Shown here piece by piece: positions 27,056 to 35,292 of a stretch of DNA of 64,000 nucleotides. The stretch is from Ancylobacter dichloromethanicus (lineage in GTDB: Bacteria > Pseudomonadota > Alphaproteobacteria > Rhizobiales > Xanthobacteraceae). The notes below the pieces were generated by a model. The model saw only the letters and a list, made by a program, of their open reading frames with translations, was not told the origin of the DNA and did no database searches. The DNA lies in NCBI RefSeq assembly GCF_018390645.1, contig NZ_JAHBGC010000047.1, positions 1 through 64,000 on the forward strand, written 5' to 3'. The position numbers and the translations under genes were made by a program. Each line of letters starts with the position of its first letter. Position 1 is the first letter of the stretch.

Positions 27056-28401
27056 GCGAGTTGCCGAGGGGGTGGGTCAGCCTCCGATTAAAAGAGATTG
27101 TCAAAGAAGCCGTTGGGACTGTTGATCCTCGCAGCTGTCCCGACGAGGAATTTGACCTATTTAGCATTCCGTCTTTTTCCGACGGCAAACCAGAAATACT
27201 TCCGGGTATGAATATCGGCTCAACGAAACAGTTGGTTCAGCCGAATGATGTATTGCTGTCAAAAATAGTTCCTCATATAAGGCGTGTTTGGGTGATTCCA
27301 GAAGCAAATGGTCGCCGGCAAATCGCATCAGGGGAGTGGATTGTCTATCGCAATCCAAATATAGATCCACATTTTATTAAAATGGCGCTGTCTGAACGTA
27401 GTTTTCGAACTAAATTTCTCGGAACTGTTTCCGGCGTTGGTGGCTCGCTTATGCGCGCAAGCCCTAAGCAGGTTGCCGAATTCTCGGTTCCCCTCCCGCC
27501 ACTGGCCGAGCAAAAGCGCATCGTGGCCAAGCTGGAGGCGCTGAACGCGAAATCCGCCCGCGCCCGCACCGAACTCGCCCGCATCGAAACCCTGGTCTCC
27601 CGCTACAAGCAGGCCGTGCTCAGCAAGGCGTTCAGCGGAGAGTTGACGCGAGAGTGGAGGAGCCCCCGGGCGACACTGGGGTCTTGGGAGAATCTGCCTC
27701 TCAGCCGGCTCGTCTCCGATGGCCCATCAAATGGATGGTCCCCGAGAGCTGACGGTAAGATAGGCGGGCTGAAGTCGCTAAAGTTGTCGGCAACTTCGAG
27801 TGGTAATCTCCGCCTAGATGAAAACACGATTAAGTATCTCGATCAGACGTTGCCGCTGAATTCAAAATTCTGGCTGCTAGAGAATGACATACTCATTCAG
27901 CGGGCAAACTCGCTTGAACTTCTTGGCACTACTGTCCTTTTCGACGGCCCTCCATGCGAATTTATTTTCCCAGATCTCATGATGCGGATCAGGGCGAACG
28001 AAACAAAAGTCAGCCCCAAGTATCTAGCGGCATTTCTGAACAGTGATTCCGCTAGGGCTTACTTTCGAGCGAACGCTACCGGAACCGCTGGGAATATGCC
28101 GAAGATCAACGGCACGACCGTCCGGGCAACGCGGGTGCCAACCCCATCCCTCGAAGAACAACACGAAATCGTCCGCCGCATCGGCTCCGCCTTCGCCCGC
28201 ATCGACCGGCTGGCGGGAGAGGCGAAACGCGCATTGAAACTGGTGGGCCGGCTGGACGAGGCGATCCTCGCCAAGGCGTTTCGCGGCGAACTGGTCCCCC
28301 AGGACGAGAACGACGAGCCCGCCGACCGGCTGCTGGCCCGCCTCCGCGCCGAGCGCGCGGCGGCGCCGAAGGCGAAGCGCGGGCGGAAGGCCCGGGCCTG
28401 A
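27052..28401 (+). CDS. hsdS: Type I specificity subunit
   Basis: This 449-residue subunit sets the recognition sequence. Two target-recognition domains (about 1-145 and 195-360) are separated by a conserved helical spacer (PLPPLAEQKRIVAKLEALN, then a coiled coil to about 205) and followed by a second conserved helix (TPSLEEQHEIVRRI onward). Base composition alternates sharply: the recognition domains are AT-rich (20 of 60 G+C at 27361-27420) while the helices match the GC-rich genome. This is the mosaic expected when recognition domains are exchanged horizontally. The gene is full length. The target sequence cannot be read from the protein. Confidence 0.93.
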   Translation: MSELPRGWVSLRLKEIVKEAVGTVDPRSCPDEEFDLFSIPSFSDGKPEILPGMNIGSTKQLVQPNDVLLSKIVPHIRRVWVIPEANGRRQIASGEWIVYRNPNIDPHFIKMALSERSFRTKFLGTVSGVGGSLMRASPKQVAEFSVPLPPLAEQKRIVAKLEALNAKSARARTELARIETLVSRYKQAVLSKAFSGELTREWRSPRATLGSWENLPLSRLVSDGPSNGWSPRADGKIGGLKSLKLSATSSGNLRLDENTIKYLDQTLPLNSKFWLLENDILIQRANSLELLGTTVLFDGPPCEFIFPDLMMRIRANETKVSPKYLAAFLNSDSARAYFRANATGTAGNMPKINGTTVRATRVPTPSLEEQHEIVRRIGSAFARIDRLAGEAKRALKLVGRLDEAILAKAFRGELVPQDENDEPADRLLARLRAERAAAPKAKRGRKARA

Positions 28402-28583
28402 ACCTCACCCCCGCTTCGACACCGGACAGGGCGCGCATGCGCCATCCTCGCGCGCGAGGGGTGGCACCGGGCGGGTCCGGTCCGGCCACCCCGCCGCCGA
28501 CCGCCAACAGCCGCGCCGCGCCGGGGTGCGCGCCCCGGCCGGGTCGTCCCCGACGCCCCCTCAAAAGCCCGTTGGAGAACGTT

Positions 28584-28615
28584 TTTCCGGTCGGGTGATT
28601 CCACCGGATCGGAAA
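28584..28615. repeat. Imperfect palindrome between convergent genes
   Basis: TTTCCGGTCGGGTGA and its near-complement CCACCGGATCGGAAA (12 of 15 pairs) flank a two-base centre, between hsdS and the stress-protein gene. It resembles dispersed intergenic palindromes common in Hyphomicrobiales and may double as a terminator. The family assignment is from memory. Confidence 0.45.
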
Positions 28616-28620
28616 GGGCT

Positions 28621-29436
28621 CTAATGGGCGAGCAGCAGCGGCAGATCGGCGACCTTCAGCAAGTCGCGCGTCACGCCGCCGAACAGCCATTCGATGAACT
28701 CCAGGTGCCCGTAGGCGCCGACGACCAGAAGATCGGCGTTCAGGCGATCGGCCTCCTGCACCAGCCGGGCCGCGATCGTCTCATGCGAGGACGGGACGGT
28801 GACGAAGTCCGGGGTGATGGCCGGGAGCGGCCACATCGAGGCCGGGTCCGCACCGTCATCGCCGCGGTCCTGGATGCTGATGGCCGAAATGCGCGCGGCG
28901 GCGCGCAGCCACGGCTCCGCGGCGATGATCGCGCGGCGCATCGTGTCGTCGTCGGTCAAACCCACCGCGATGTGGGAAAAAAGCGGTCGCGCCCCCGGCC
29001 GCCAGCCGGTGGGGATCAGCAGCACCGGCCGGCGGGTCGAGAAGATCGCCGCGTGCAGCGCATCGGTGGCGTCCATATTGGCGTCGTGCGCCATGACGAT
29101 GAGGGCGATATCCGCCCCCGCTTCCTTGATCACGCTGTCGGTCTCGGCGCCGGTGACGGCGCGCCACGCCACCGGCGCGGCCTTTGTGCCACGCTGCGCA
29201 TTCCAGCTGTCGAATGCCTCGCGCGTCGCGCGGGCGCGCTGTTCGGCGTTGCCTTCCCTCAGCTCCCGCAATTGCTGGATGCTGATCTCCTCGGATGAGG
29301 CCATCATATGGGCGGGATCGACCACCACCTCCAGCGCCTCGACGCACGCGCCGGGCAGGGCCGCCGCCGCCAGCTCCGCGCCATCGAGCGCGGCGGGAAC
29401 GCTGGTGGAACTCGTCAGGACCGATAGAATTTTCAA
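28621..29436 (-). CDS. Universal stress protein (UspA family)
   Basis: This 271-residue cytoplasmic protein contains two Usp-like halves. The second ends with a G-(2x)-G-(9x)-G type nucleotide-binding signature in VVGAYGHLEFIEWLFGGVTRDLL. I chose the TTG at 29436 because it overlaps the TGA of crcB (TTGA) and opens directly into the first beta strand (LKILSVLTS); the in-frame ATG upstream lies inside crcB. The coupling to a fluoride channel gene suggests a role in fluoride or acid stress, which is inference. Confidence 0.8.
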   Translation of the reverse strand: MKILSVLTSSTSVPAALDGAELAAAALPGACVEALEVVVDPAHMMASSEEISIQQLRELREGNAEQRARATREAFDSWNAQRGTKAAPVAWRAVTGAETDSVIKEAGADIALIVMAHDANMDATDALHAAIFSTRRPVLLIPTGWRPGARPLFSHIAVGLTDDDTMRRAIIAAEPWLRAAARISAISIQDRGDDGADPASMWPLPAITPDFVTVPSSHETIAARLVQEADRLNADLLVVGAYGHLEFIEWLFGGVTRDLLKVADLPLLLAH

Positions 29437-29840
29437 GGGGCCATACTCCTCGTCACCGCGCCCACGGCGTTGGGCAACATATAGCCCAGGCTGACCGCGA
29501 TGAGGCAGAGCATCACCGACAGCGCGACATTGAGCATCGCCCGGCCCGCCTCGCCAGCATTGAGCAGCACCAATGTCTGCAGGCTGAACGACGAAAATGT
29601 GGTGAAGCCGCCGCACAGGCCGACCAGCAGGAACTGGCGGACCTCAAGCGGAATGATCGAGCGGGCATTGCCCTCGAAAGAGGCCGCGAACAGCCCGATC
29701 ACGAACGCCCCGCCGATGTTGACGAGGATCGTCCCCCAGGGCAGCGCATCGCCCAGCAGCAGCGTCAGCCAGCGGTTGATGCCGAAGCGCAGGACGGAGC
29801 CGATGGCGCCCCCGAGCGCGACATATCCATAGGAAAGCAT
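29433..29840 (-). CDS. crcB: Fluoride channel CrcB/Fluc
   Basis: This 135-residue protein has four membrane helices and the Fluc signatures GGAIGSVLRF, the NIGGAF turn with the conserved Asn, and GGFTTFSSFS with the Phe/Thr/Ser track that lines the pore. It exports fluoride passively as a dual-topology dimer. A GGAAGGG ribosome-binding site precedes the start. The fluoride riboswitch in the upstream gap faces the other way, so this gene does not appear to carry its own aptamer. The Usp gene follows with a four-base overlap. Confidence 0.93.
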   Translation of the reverse strand: MLSYGYVALGGAIGSVLRFGINRWLTLLLGDALPWGTILVNIGGAFVIGLFAASFEGNARSIIPLEVRQFLLVGLCGGFTTFSSFSLQTLVLLNAGEAGRAMLNVALSVMLCLIAVSLGYMLPNAVGAVTRSMAP

Positions 29841-30041
29841 GACCCACCCTTCCCAGTGGTTCCGCGCCGGATGTCGGCCGGCGATCCTGAGCCAAGAGTT
29901 TCACGGCGGGGCGGGCGGTGACAGTCTACGTTGATCTCGGCGCCCTGAACCATCGTATGGCGCCCGTTCCCAATGGTACGGCGCGCGGCCGGGCATGGCG
30001 CCGTTGCGGGCACGAATCCCCTGCCGCGCGCGAAGGTATTA

Positions 30042-30071
30042 TTGACAATCCCCCGCCGGTTTGGCTACGAG
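30042..30071 (+). promoter_or_regulatory. Sigma-70-type promoter for the fluoride leader
   Basis: A perfect -35 element TTGACA (30042-30047) is followed after 18 bases by TACGAG (30066-30071), a weak -10. The predicted start near 30078 would place the riboswitch at the very 5' end of the RNA, which supports the call. Confidence 0.5.
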
Positions 30072-30072
30072 C

Positions 30073-30171
30073 CCATCACGGCAATGGATTCTGCCGGGCC
30101 GTGATGGCCGAACCGCTTCGTTCGAGAAGCTGATGACTCCTACTCACATCGCCTGCGGGCGAAGGAGTAGG
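30073..30171 (+). promoter_or_regulatory. Fluoride riboswitch (crcB motif) and expression platform
   Basis: The crcB aptamer hallmarks appear in order: stem CGGCA/TGCCG (30079-30083, 30092-30096) enclosing ATGG, the conserved AACCGC (30111-30116), stem GCTTC/GAAGC (30115-30119, 30126-30130) and the highly conserved 3' segment GCTGATGACTCCTAC (30129-30143). Just after, CCTACTC (30139-30145) can pair with GAGTAGG (30165-30171), so the aptamer 3' end competes with a downstream hairpin. The leader precedes the CLC-F gene by 80 bases. Rising fluoride should switch the antiporter on. Confidence 0.88.
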
Positions 30172-30251
30172 CGTGTGTCTGGCATTATATTTGCCGCCAG
30201 GGTTTTCAGACAGACTGTCTGCCGCTCCACCGCCGCGTGGAGGGCGGCCCC

Positions 30252-32090
30252 ATGATGTTTTCTCCCGGCTTTCTCGGCCTCAGCCTGCAGCAGATCCGCA
30301 GCATCGCCAAATGGACCCTCGTGGTGGTGCCGATGTCCGCCGTGGTCGGCTCGCTGTGCGCGCTGTTCCTGTGGGCACTCGACCAGGCCACCCAGGCCCG
30401 ATTCGACTACCCCCTGCTGATCTATGTGATGCCCATCGCCGGCTTCGTCATGGTGCTGGCCTATCAAGTGTTCGGCCGGTCGGCGGAGGGCGGCAACAAC
30501 CTCATCGTCGAGCAGATTCATGAGCCCGGCGGCGGCGTTCCGCTGCGGATGGCGCCGCTGATCCTGGCATCGACCGTTCTCACCCACCTCGTCGGCGGGT
30601 CGGCCGGGCGCGAGGGCACGGCGGTTCAGCTCGGCGGCAGCATCGCCAGCGCCTTCGCCAAGCTGTTCCGCTTCGACCGGGCCGATATCCGCATCCTGCT
30701 GATGGCCGGCATCGCCGCCGGCTTCGGCGCGGTGTTCGGCACGCCCATCGCCGGCGCCGTCTTCGCGCTGGAAGTCCTCACCATCGGGCGCATGCAGTAT
30801 GAGGCGCTGCTGCCCTGCCTGATGGCGGCGATCGGCGGCGACTGGGCCTGCCATGCCTGGGGCATCGAACATACCAGCTACGTCGTCACCTTCCTGGCGG
30901 GTGCCGGCACCGGCTTCCACCTCGATGCGCTGCTGATGGCCAAGGTCGCGCTGGCCAGCGTCGCCTTCGGCCTCATGGCGCGCTTCTTCGCCGAGATCTC
31001 GCATCTGGCGTCGAGCGCGTTCAAGGCCGTGTGTCCCTATGCGCCGCTGCGCCCGGTCATCGCCGGCCTGATCCTCATCGGCCTGGTCCATGCGCTCGGC
31101 ACCCGCGAATATCTCGGGCTCGGCGTATGGTCGCCCAATCCGGCGGACGCCACCATCCCCGGCTTCTTCGACGCCGGGCGCGCCGATGACTGGAGCTGGC
31201 TGTGGAAGACGGTCTTCACCGTCATCACGCTGAGCTCGGGCTTCAAGGGCGGCGAGGTCACGCCGCTGTTCTTCATCGGCGCCGGTCTCGGCCACGCGCT
31301 GGCCGGCGTCCTCGGCGCGCCGGTCGATCTGTTCGCGGCGCTTGGCTTCGTCGCCATCTTCGCCGGCGCCACCAATACGCCGCTCGCCTGCATGATCATG
31401 GGCATCGAGCTGTTCGGCGCGACCCACGCGGTCTATATCGCCGTCGCCTGCTTCCTCGCCTATCTGTGCAGCGGCCATTCCAGCATCTATCTCGCCCAGC
31501 GCCTCGGCGTGCCCAAGACGGCGGCGGGTCACAACATCCCGCCCGAGGCGTCGCTGCGGCACATTCACGAACTCAATACCCAGGCCATGGGCGATCTCAT
31601 CGGCCGCGCCCGGCTGCGCCGCTCCACCGCCTCACCGCTCCTCCAGATCGACCAAGGAAATCCCATGTCGCGCCACACGCTGACGCTCAACGAAATCGGC
31701 ATGATCCGCATCTATCTGCGCCCGCGCGACAAGGCGCCCGGCGCCCGCAGCCGCCTGTTCGGGGCGCGCCCGCTCTACCGCGAGCTGGTGATCCAGGCCA
31801 AGGATGCCGGCATCATGAACGCCGTCGCCCACCACACCCATTTCGGCTACAGCAATGGCGGCAAGCTCCAGGATGAGGGCGTCGAGATCGCCAATCCGGA
31901 CCTCACCATGTGCGTGGAACTCATCGCCCCGCGGGACCAGCTCGAAACCTTCTGCCGCACCCATGGCAAGCTGCTGGAGCGCAAGGTCATCGTCTACAAG
32001 CATCTGGAACATTGGGACGTGGTCGGCGGCGAACTGGTCGCCGACGAGGCCCTGCCGGTCGCCGATGCCAAGGCGGCGGCGGCCGAGTAG
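30252..32090 (+). CDS. CLC-F fluoride/proton antiporter fused to DUF190
   Basis: This 612-residue protein begins with a CLC transporter (about 1-440, 10-12 helices). It has GNNLI (81-85) in place of the chloride-type GSGIP and GREGT (119-123), both features of the fluoride-selective CLC-F clade. The C-terminal part (about 472-612) is a DUF190 domain, usually a separate small protein encoded beside crcB. Inside the gene, AAGGAA sits seven bases before an in-frame ATG at 31665, exactly at the DUF190 start, so free DUF190 might also be made. I chose the ATG at 30252 with GGAGGG upstream; a GTG at 30237 is possible. A fluoride riboswitch precedes it. Confidence 0.9.
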   Translation: MMFSPGFLGLSLQQIRSIAKWTLVVVPMSAVVGSLCALFLWALDQATQARFDYPLLIYVMPIAGFVMVLAYQVFGRSAEGGNNLIVEQIHEPGGGVPLRMAPLILASTVLTHLVGGSAGREGTAVQLGGSIASAFAKLFRFDRADIRILLMAGIAAGFGAVFGTPIAGAVFALEVLTIGRMQYEALLPCLMAAIGGDWACHAWGIEHTSYVVTFLAGAGTGFHLDALLMAKVALASVAFGLMARFFAEISHLASSAFKAVCPYAPLRPVIAGLILIGLVHALGTREYLGLGVWSPNPADATIPGFFDAGRADDWSWLWKTVFTVITLSSGFKGGEVTPLFFIGAGLGHALAGVLGAPVDLFAALGFVAIFAGATNTPLACMIMGIELFGATHAVYIAVACFLAYLCSGHSSIYLAQRLGVPKTAAGHNIPPEASLRHIHELNTQAMGDLIGRARLRRSTASPLLQIDQGNPMSRHTLTLNEIGMIRIYLRPRDKAPGARSRLFGARPLYRELVIQAKDAGIMNAVAHHTHFGYSNGGKLQDEGVEIANPDLTMCVELIAPRDQLETFCRTHGKLLERKVIVYKHLEHWDVVGGELVADEALPVADAKAAAAE

Positions 32091-32174
32091 ATCGAAGGCG
32101 GCGTGAGGCCGGCGCGGATGCGCCCGGATGCCGGCCGGGGTGCGGGCGCGTCGCCATGAAGTGTCGTCCATGGG

Positions 32175-32621
32175 GTGTCGGCTGTGAAGAACCCGTTCCT
32201 TTCCTGGCCGATCTGGGCCGTCCTGTCGGCGGCCTTCGCCGCGCTGACCGCCATCTTCGCCAAGGTCGGCGTCGAGAACGTCAACTCCGATTTCGCCACC
32301 TTCGTGCGGACCATCGTCATCCTGTGCGCCATCGCGGCCATTCTCGCCGTCAACGGGCAATGGCAGCCGCCGGGATCGGTTTCGGCGCGCAGCTATGGCT
32401 TCCTTGTCCTGTCGGGGCTGGCCACGGGCGCGTCGTGGCTGTGCTATTTCCGCGCGCTGAAGCTGGGGGATGCCGCGCGCGTGGCGCCGATCGACAAGCT
32501 CAGCGTGGTCATGGTGGCGGTGTTCGCGGTGCTGTTCCTCGGCGAGCGTCTGACCCTTCCCAACTGGTGCGGGGTCGCCCTCATCGCCGCCGGCGCGATC
32601 CTCGTCGCCTACAAGGGCTAG
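32175..32621 (+). CDS. Small EamA/DMT-family membrane transporter
   Basis: This 148-residue protein has one EamA repeat with about five membrane helices, half the size of classical ten-helix drug/metabolite transporters; such single-repeat proteins work as dimers. The GTG at 32175 is the best start I can find, though a GTG at 32184 is equally possible. It lies 84 bases after the fluoride antiporter on the same strand and might be read through from the same riboswitch-controlled transcript. The substrate is unknown. Confidence 0.75.
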   Translation: MSAVKNPFLSWPIWAVLSAAFAALTAIFAKVGVENVNSDFATFVRTIVILCAIAAILAVNGQWQPPGSVSARSYGFLVLSGLATGASWLCYFRALKLGDAARVAPIDKLSVVMVAVFAVLFLGERLTLPNWCGVALIAAGAILVAYKG

Positions 32622-33108
32622 CGCTGCACTTCCCGGCCATTCGCGCGCGGCCGGGCTCGGTAGGGTCGGCCTGTTCACGAGGGCCGGTCGCGGGAATTTC
32701 CGTCGTCGATCTCCTGACCGCCCGCAGGCTCGGGCCCGCGCGGCGGCGTCGGGAAGGATATCCCGCTCTGCCGATACGGGTCGATCCGGGGCAGCCGATC
32801 CCGCGGCCCCCGCGCGGAGGGTCGACTGTCGGGCTTGAGCATTTTCGAGCGACGTGGGTTCCGGTTCGCGGCGGGAAAACGCGTGAACTCAACAAGCCGG
32901 AGCATTTCCCCGCTTCAGTGAATCAGGGAAATGCTCCAGGCGAAGCGAGCCGTGAAGCTGGCTAAGTTTGCACGCGTGGCCGCTGGCCGACGCGTCGATC
33001 GGCCGCCCGGCAAGGCTGTCGCCCGGCGCGGCCGTGGCGATGGCCCCTCGCTTGCATGCGGTGGCCTGATGAACCGCATGCCCCCCGTCTGGCCGGCGCC
33101 GTGAGATC
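32622..33108. repeat. Intergenic region with dispersed palindromic repeat
   Basis: No gene is visible in these 490 bases. At 32836-32884 the sequence GAGCATTTTCGAGCGA with later GGTTCGCG and AAAACGCG matches, from memory, a repeat scattered through many Hyphomicrobiales genomes. It is followed by a perfect 12-base inverted repeat, GGAGCATTTCCC (32899-32910) and GGGAAATGCTCC (32926-32937). The hairpin could terminate the upstream transcript, though there is no T-run. Confidence 0.5.
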
Positions 33109-33699
33109 ATGACGCCCGACCCTTCCCTCAAGATCGTCATCGTCGACGAGAGTCCGCTGCGCGCCGCCATCCTCGAGGACGGGCTGCGCGAGGCGGGGTA
33201 TGTCAATGTGCTGCGCCTGTCGGAGCGGCACAACCTGCTGGCGCGGCTGCACGCCATCGACCCCGACGTGATCGTCATCGACCTTGAGGCGCCCTCGCGC
33301 GACGTGGTCGAGCAGATGTTCCAGGTCAGCCGCGAGGTAAAGCGCCCGGTGGCCATGTTCGTCGACCAGTCGGACAGTTCGACCATCGAGGCGGCGATCG
33401 AGGCCGGCGTGTCGGCCTATATCGTCGACGGGCTGAAGAAGGAACGCGTCAAGCCGATCATCGACATGACGATCAGCCGCTTCCGCGCCTTTGCCCGCCT
33501 CAAGGAGGAACTGGAGCACACCCGCACCCAGCTCGAGGAGCGCAAGACCGTCGATCGCGCCAAGGGCATCCTGATGAAGCTGAAGGGGCTGGACGAAGCG
33601 GAGGCCTACGCGCTGCTGCGTCGGACCGCCATGAACGAGAAGCGGCGGCTGGTGGACATCGCGCAATCGGTCATCACCGCCGCGGAGCTGCTGAAATGA
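33109..33699 (+). CDS. nasT: ANTAR-domain antiterminator NasT
   Basis: This 196-residue regulator has a receiver-like domain (Asp58 in VIVIDLEAPS) and a C-terminal ANTAR RNA-binding domain (about 125-190, with TVDRAKGILMK and ALLRRTAM). NasT binds paired hexaloop hairpins in leader RNAs and lets polymerase pass the terminator. NasS, encoded 13 bases later, holds it inactive unless nitrate or nitrite is present. A matching leader lies at 35118-35228 in front of the nitrate transporter genes, which strongly supports the assignment. Confidence 0.92.
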   Translation: MTPDPSLKIVIVDESPLRAAILEDGLREAGYVNVLRLSERHNLLARLHAIDPDVIVIDLEAPSRDVVEQMFQVSREVKRPVAMFVDQSDSSTIEAAIEAGVSAYIVDGLKKERVKPIIDMTISRFRAFARLKEELEHTRTQLEERKTVDRAKGILMKLKGLDEAEAYALLRRTAMNEKRRLVDIAQSVITAAELLK

Positions 33700-33712
33700 G
33701 GAGGCCATCGGC

Positions 33713-34882
33713 ATGAGGCGGCTCGCGATCGGGTTTATTCCGCTTACCGACGCGGCGGTGCTGATCGCCTGCGCCGAGCGCGGTTTCGCCGCCGCCGAGG
33801 GGCTGCACCTCGAACTTCACCGCGAGGTTTCCTGGGCGAACATCCGCGACAAGGTGAATGTCGGGTTGCTCGACGGCGCCCATATGCTGGCCCCGCTGGC
33901 CATCGCCTCTTCCCTCGGCCTTGGCCATGTGCGGGTGCCGCTGGTGGCGCCGTTCGCGCTGAACCTCAATGGCAACGCGATCACCGTTTCCAATCCGCTT
34001 TACGAGGACATGGAGCAGACCGGCGAGGATCTCGGCAGCGGTCCCGGCACGGCGCGCGCGCTCGGGCAGGTGGTCCGGCGCCGGCAGCGGGCCGGCCGCG
34101 AGCCGCTGACCTTCTCCAGCGTCTATCCCTTCTCGACCCACAGCTACATGCTCCGCCACGTTCTGGCCGCCGCGGGCCTCGACCCGGACCGCGACGTCCG
34201 GCTGGTGGTGGTCCCCCCGCCCTACACGGTCGAGAGCCTGCGCAGCGGCCTGATCCATGGCTTCTGCGTCGGCTCGCCGTGGAACAGCGTGGCGGTGGAG
34301 GCCGGGGTCGGGCGCATCGCGCTGCTGGGATCGGAGCTGTTTTCCCGCGCGCCGGAGAAGGTCCTGGGCGTTCATGCGCGCTTTGCCCGGTCCGAGCCGG
34401 GCGTGCTGGCCCAATTGGTGCGCGCGCTCGACGCGTCGGCGCGCTGGTGCGAGCGGCCGCAGGCCCGCGACGAACTCGCCCTCCTCCTGTCCGAGCCGCG
34501 CCATCTCGGCCTGCCGTCGGACATGCTGGCGCGGGCGCTGGAAGGGCGGCTGAACGCGGCCGGGGACGGGGCCGCGCGCTCCGACGCCGATTTTCTCGTC
34601 ATGCACCGCGACGGCGCCAACCGCCCGGCGCCGGCGCACGCGCTCTGGATCTACGCGCAGATGGTTCGGGCGGGGCAGACGCCGTTTTCGGCCGATGCCG
34701 CCGCGCAGGCCGTGCGGGTCTACGCGACCGGCCTCTACGATGCCGCCCTGGCGGCGGCCGGCGGCGCGGCGTCGGTGGCGGCGGCCGGGCCTGCCCCGGC
34801 GGACCCGGTCGGCACGCGTTTCGGAACCCCGTTCACCCCGGACGATCTGGAAGGCTATCTCGCCCGCCTCGGCACCGCCTGA
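33713..34882 (+). CDS. nasS: Nitrate/nitrite sensor NasS (NrtA-like)
   Basis: This 389-residue protein is homologous to the periplasmic nitrate-binding protein NrtA (shared IALTDA/IPLTDA start, WANIRDKVNVGLLDGAHML, GFCVGSPWNSVA) but has no signal peptide, so it is cytoplasmic. In the NasS/NasT system it binds nitrate or nitrite and releases NasT. It is cotranscribed with nasT. The start ATG at 33713 follows the stop of nasT by 13 bases with GAGGAGG-like purines in between. Confidence 0.9.
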   Translation: MRRLAIGFIPLTDAAVLIACAERGFAAAEGLHLELHREVSWANIRDKVNVGLLDGAHMLAPLAIASSLGLGHVRVPLVAPFALNLNGNAITVSNPLYEDMEQTGEDLGSGPGTARALGQVVRRRQRAGREPLTFSSVYPFSTHSYMLRHVLAAAGLDPDRDVRLVVVPPPYTVESLRSGLIHGFCVGSPWNSVAVEAGVGRIALLGSELFSRAPEKVLGVHARFARSEPGVLAQLVRALDASARWCERPQARDELALLLSEPRHLGLPSDMLARALEGRLNAAGDGAARSDADFLVMHRDGANRPAPAHALWIYAQMVRAGQTPFSADAAAQAVRVYATGLYDAALAAAGGAASVAAAGPAPADPVGTRFGTPFTPDDLEGYLARLGTA

Positions 34883-35091
34883 TGGTCCCGCCGGCCTACA
34901 AGGCATTGATCCACAAGGGCAGCGGCCGGCGGGGCGCCCCATCCACCGGCACAATGCACAGAAGGGCACCACATGCGCGTTTATTAAGCGCAGCCGGCCG
35001 GCCCGATCGCCGTGCGTCCTCCGCACCCGACATTCGTCCAAGTCACTGATTTTTCTTTAGATCAGTTCGCGACAGTGCCGTTCGCCAAAAC
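34883..35091. other. Upstream part of nitrate operon control region
   Basis: No gene is seen. The region lies directly upstream of the sigma-54 promoter and is where NtrC enhancer sites would be expected. I did not find a convincing TGCACC-N-GGTGCA dyad; several GCAC copies near 34952-34972 are direct, not inverted. An AT-rich patch at 35040-35062 could serve DNA bending. Confidence 0.35.
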
Positions 35092-35107
35092 TGGCACGGT
35101 GCCTGCA
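35092..35107 (+). promoter_or_regulatory. Sigma-54 promoter of the nitrate operon
   Basis: TGGCACGGTGCCTGCA matches the -24/-12 consensus (TGGCACG-N4-TTGCW) at all but one base and has the invariant GG-N10-GC spacing (GG 35093-35094, GC 35105-35106). The predicted start is about 35117-35118, immediately before the first antitermination hairpin. NtrC control is inferred from the sigma-54 type. Confidence 0.8.
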
Positions 35108-35117
35108 TGTAAACAGA

Positions 35118-35228
35118 CGCCGCTGGCCAATGATGACCGCGGGTTCCCGATTCCAAGCCCATTGAAGGGCCCCAGCAAAGCCGCTGACTCCGTGACAGGT
35201 TCGCCTGTGCGGGGCCGTGGCTTTTTGC
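35118..35228 (+). ncRNA. ANTAR (NasT) antitermination leader with terminator
   Basis: Two hairpins with six-base loops carrying A at position 1 and G at position 4 stand in tandem. P1 (35120-35142) has outer stem CCGC/GCGG, inner GGCC/GACC with one mismatch and a bulged T, and loop AATGAT. P2 (35157-35170) has stem GCCC/GGGC and loop ATTGAA. They are followed by a terminator: ACAGG-TTCG-CCTGT (35195-35208) inside a larger stem AAAGCC/GGCTTT ending in TTTTT (35221-35225). This is the known NasT/NasR target design. NasT binding should suppress termination when nitrate is present. Confidence 0.8.
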
Positions 35229-35292
35229 GTTTCATTGCCGCGTCCGGGCCTGGCCCGCGCGGTTGCTCGAAACATGATTCGAGGACCAGCCC

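Noticed and set aside
29841..30041. A fluoride riboswitch for crcB on the minus strand
   Set aside because: The conserved CTGATGACTCCT segment does not occur in that orientation; only the plus-strand copy facing the CLC-F gene is present.
34950..34975. NtrC enhancer site upstream of the nitrate promoter
   Set aside because: The GCAC copies are in direct orientation and do not form the TGCACC/GGTGCA dyad. NtrC control is therefore inferred only from the sigma-54 promoter.
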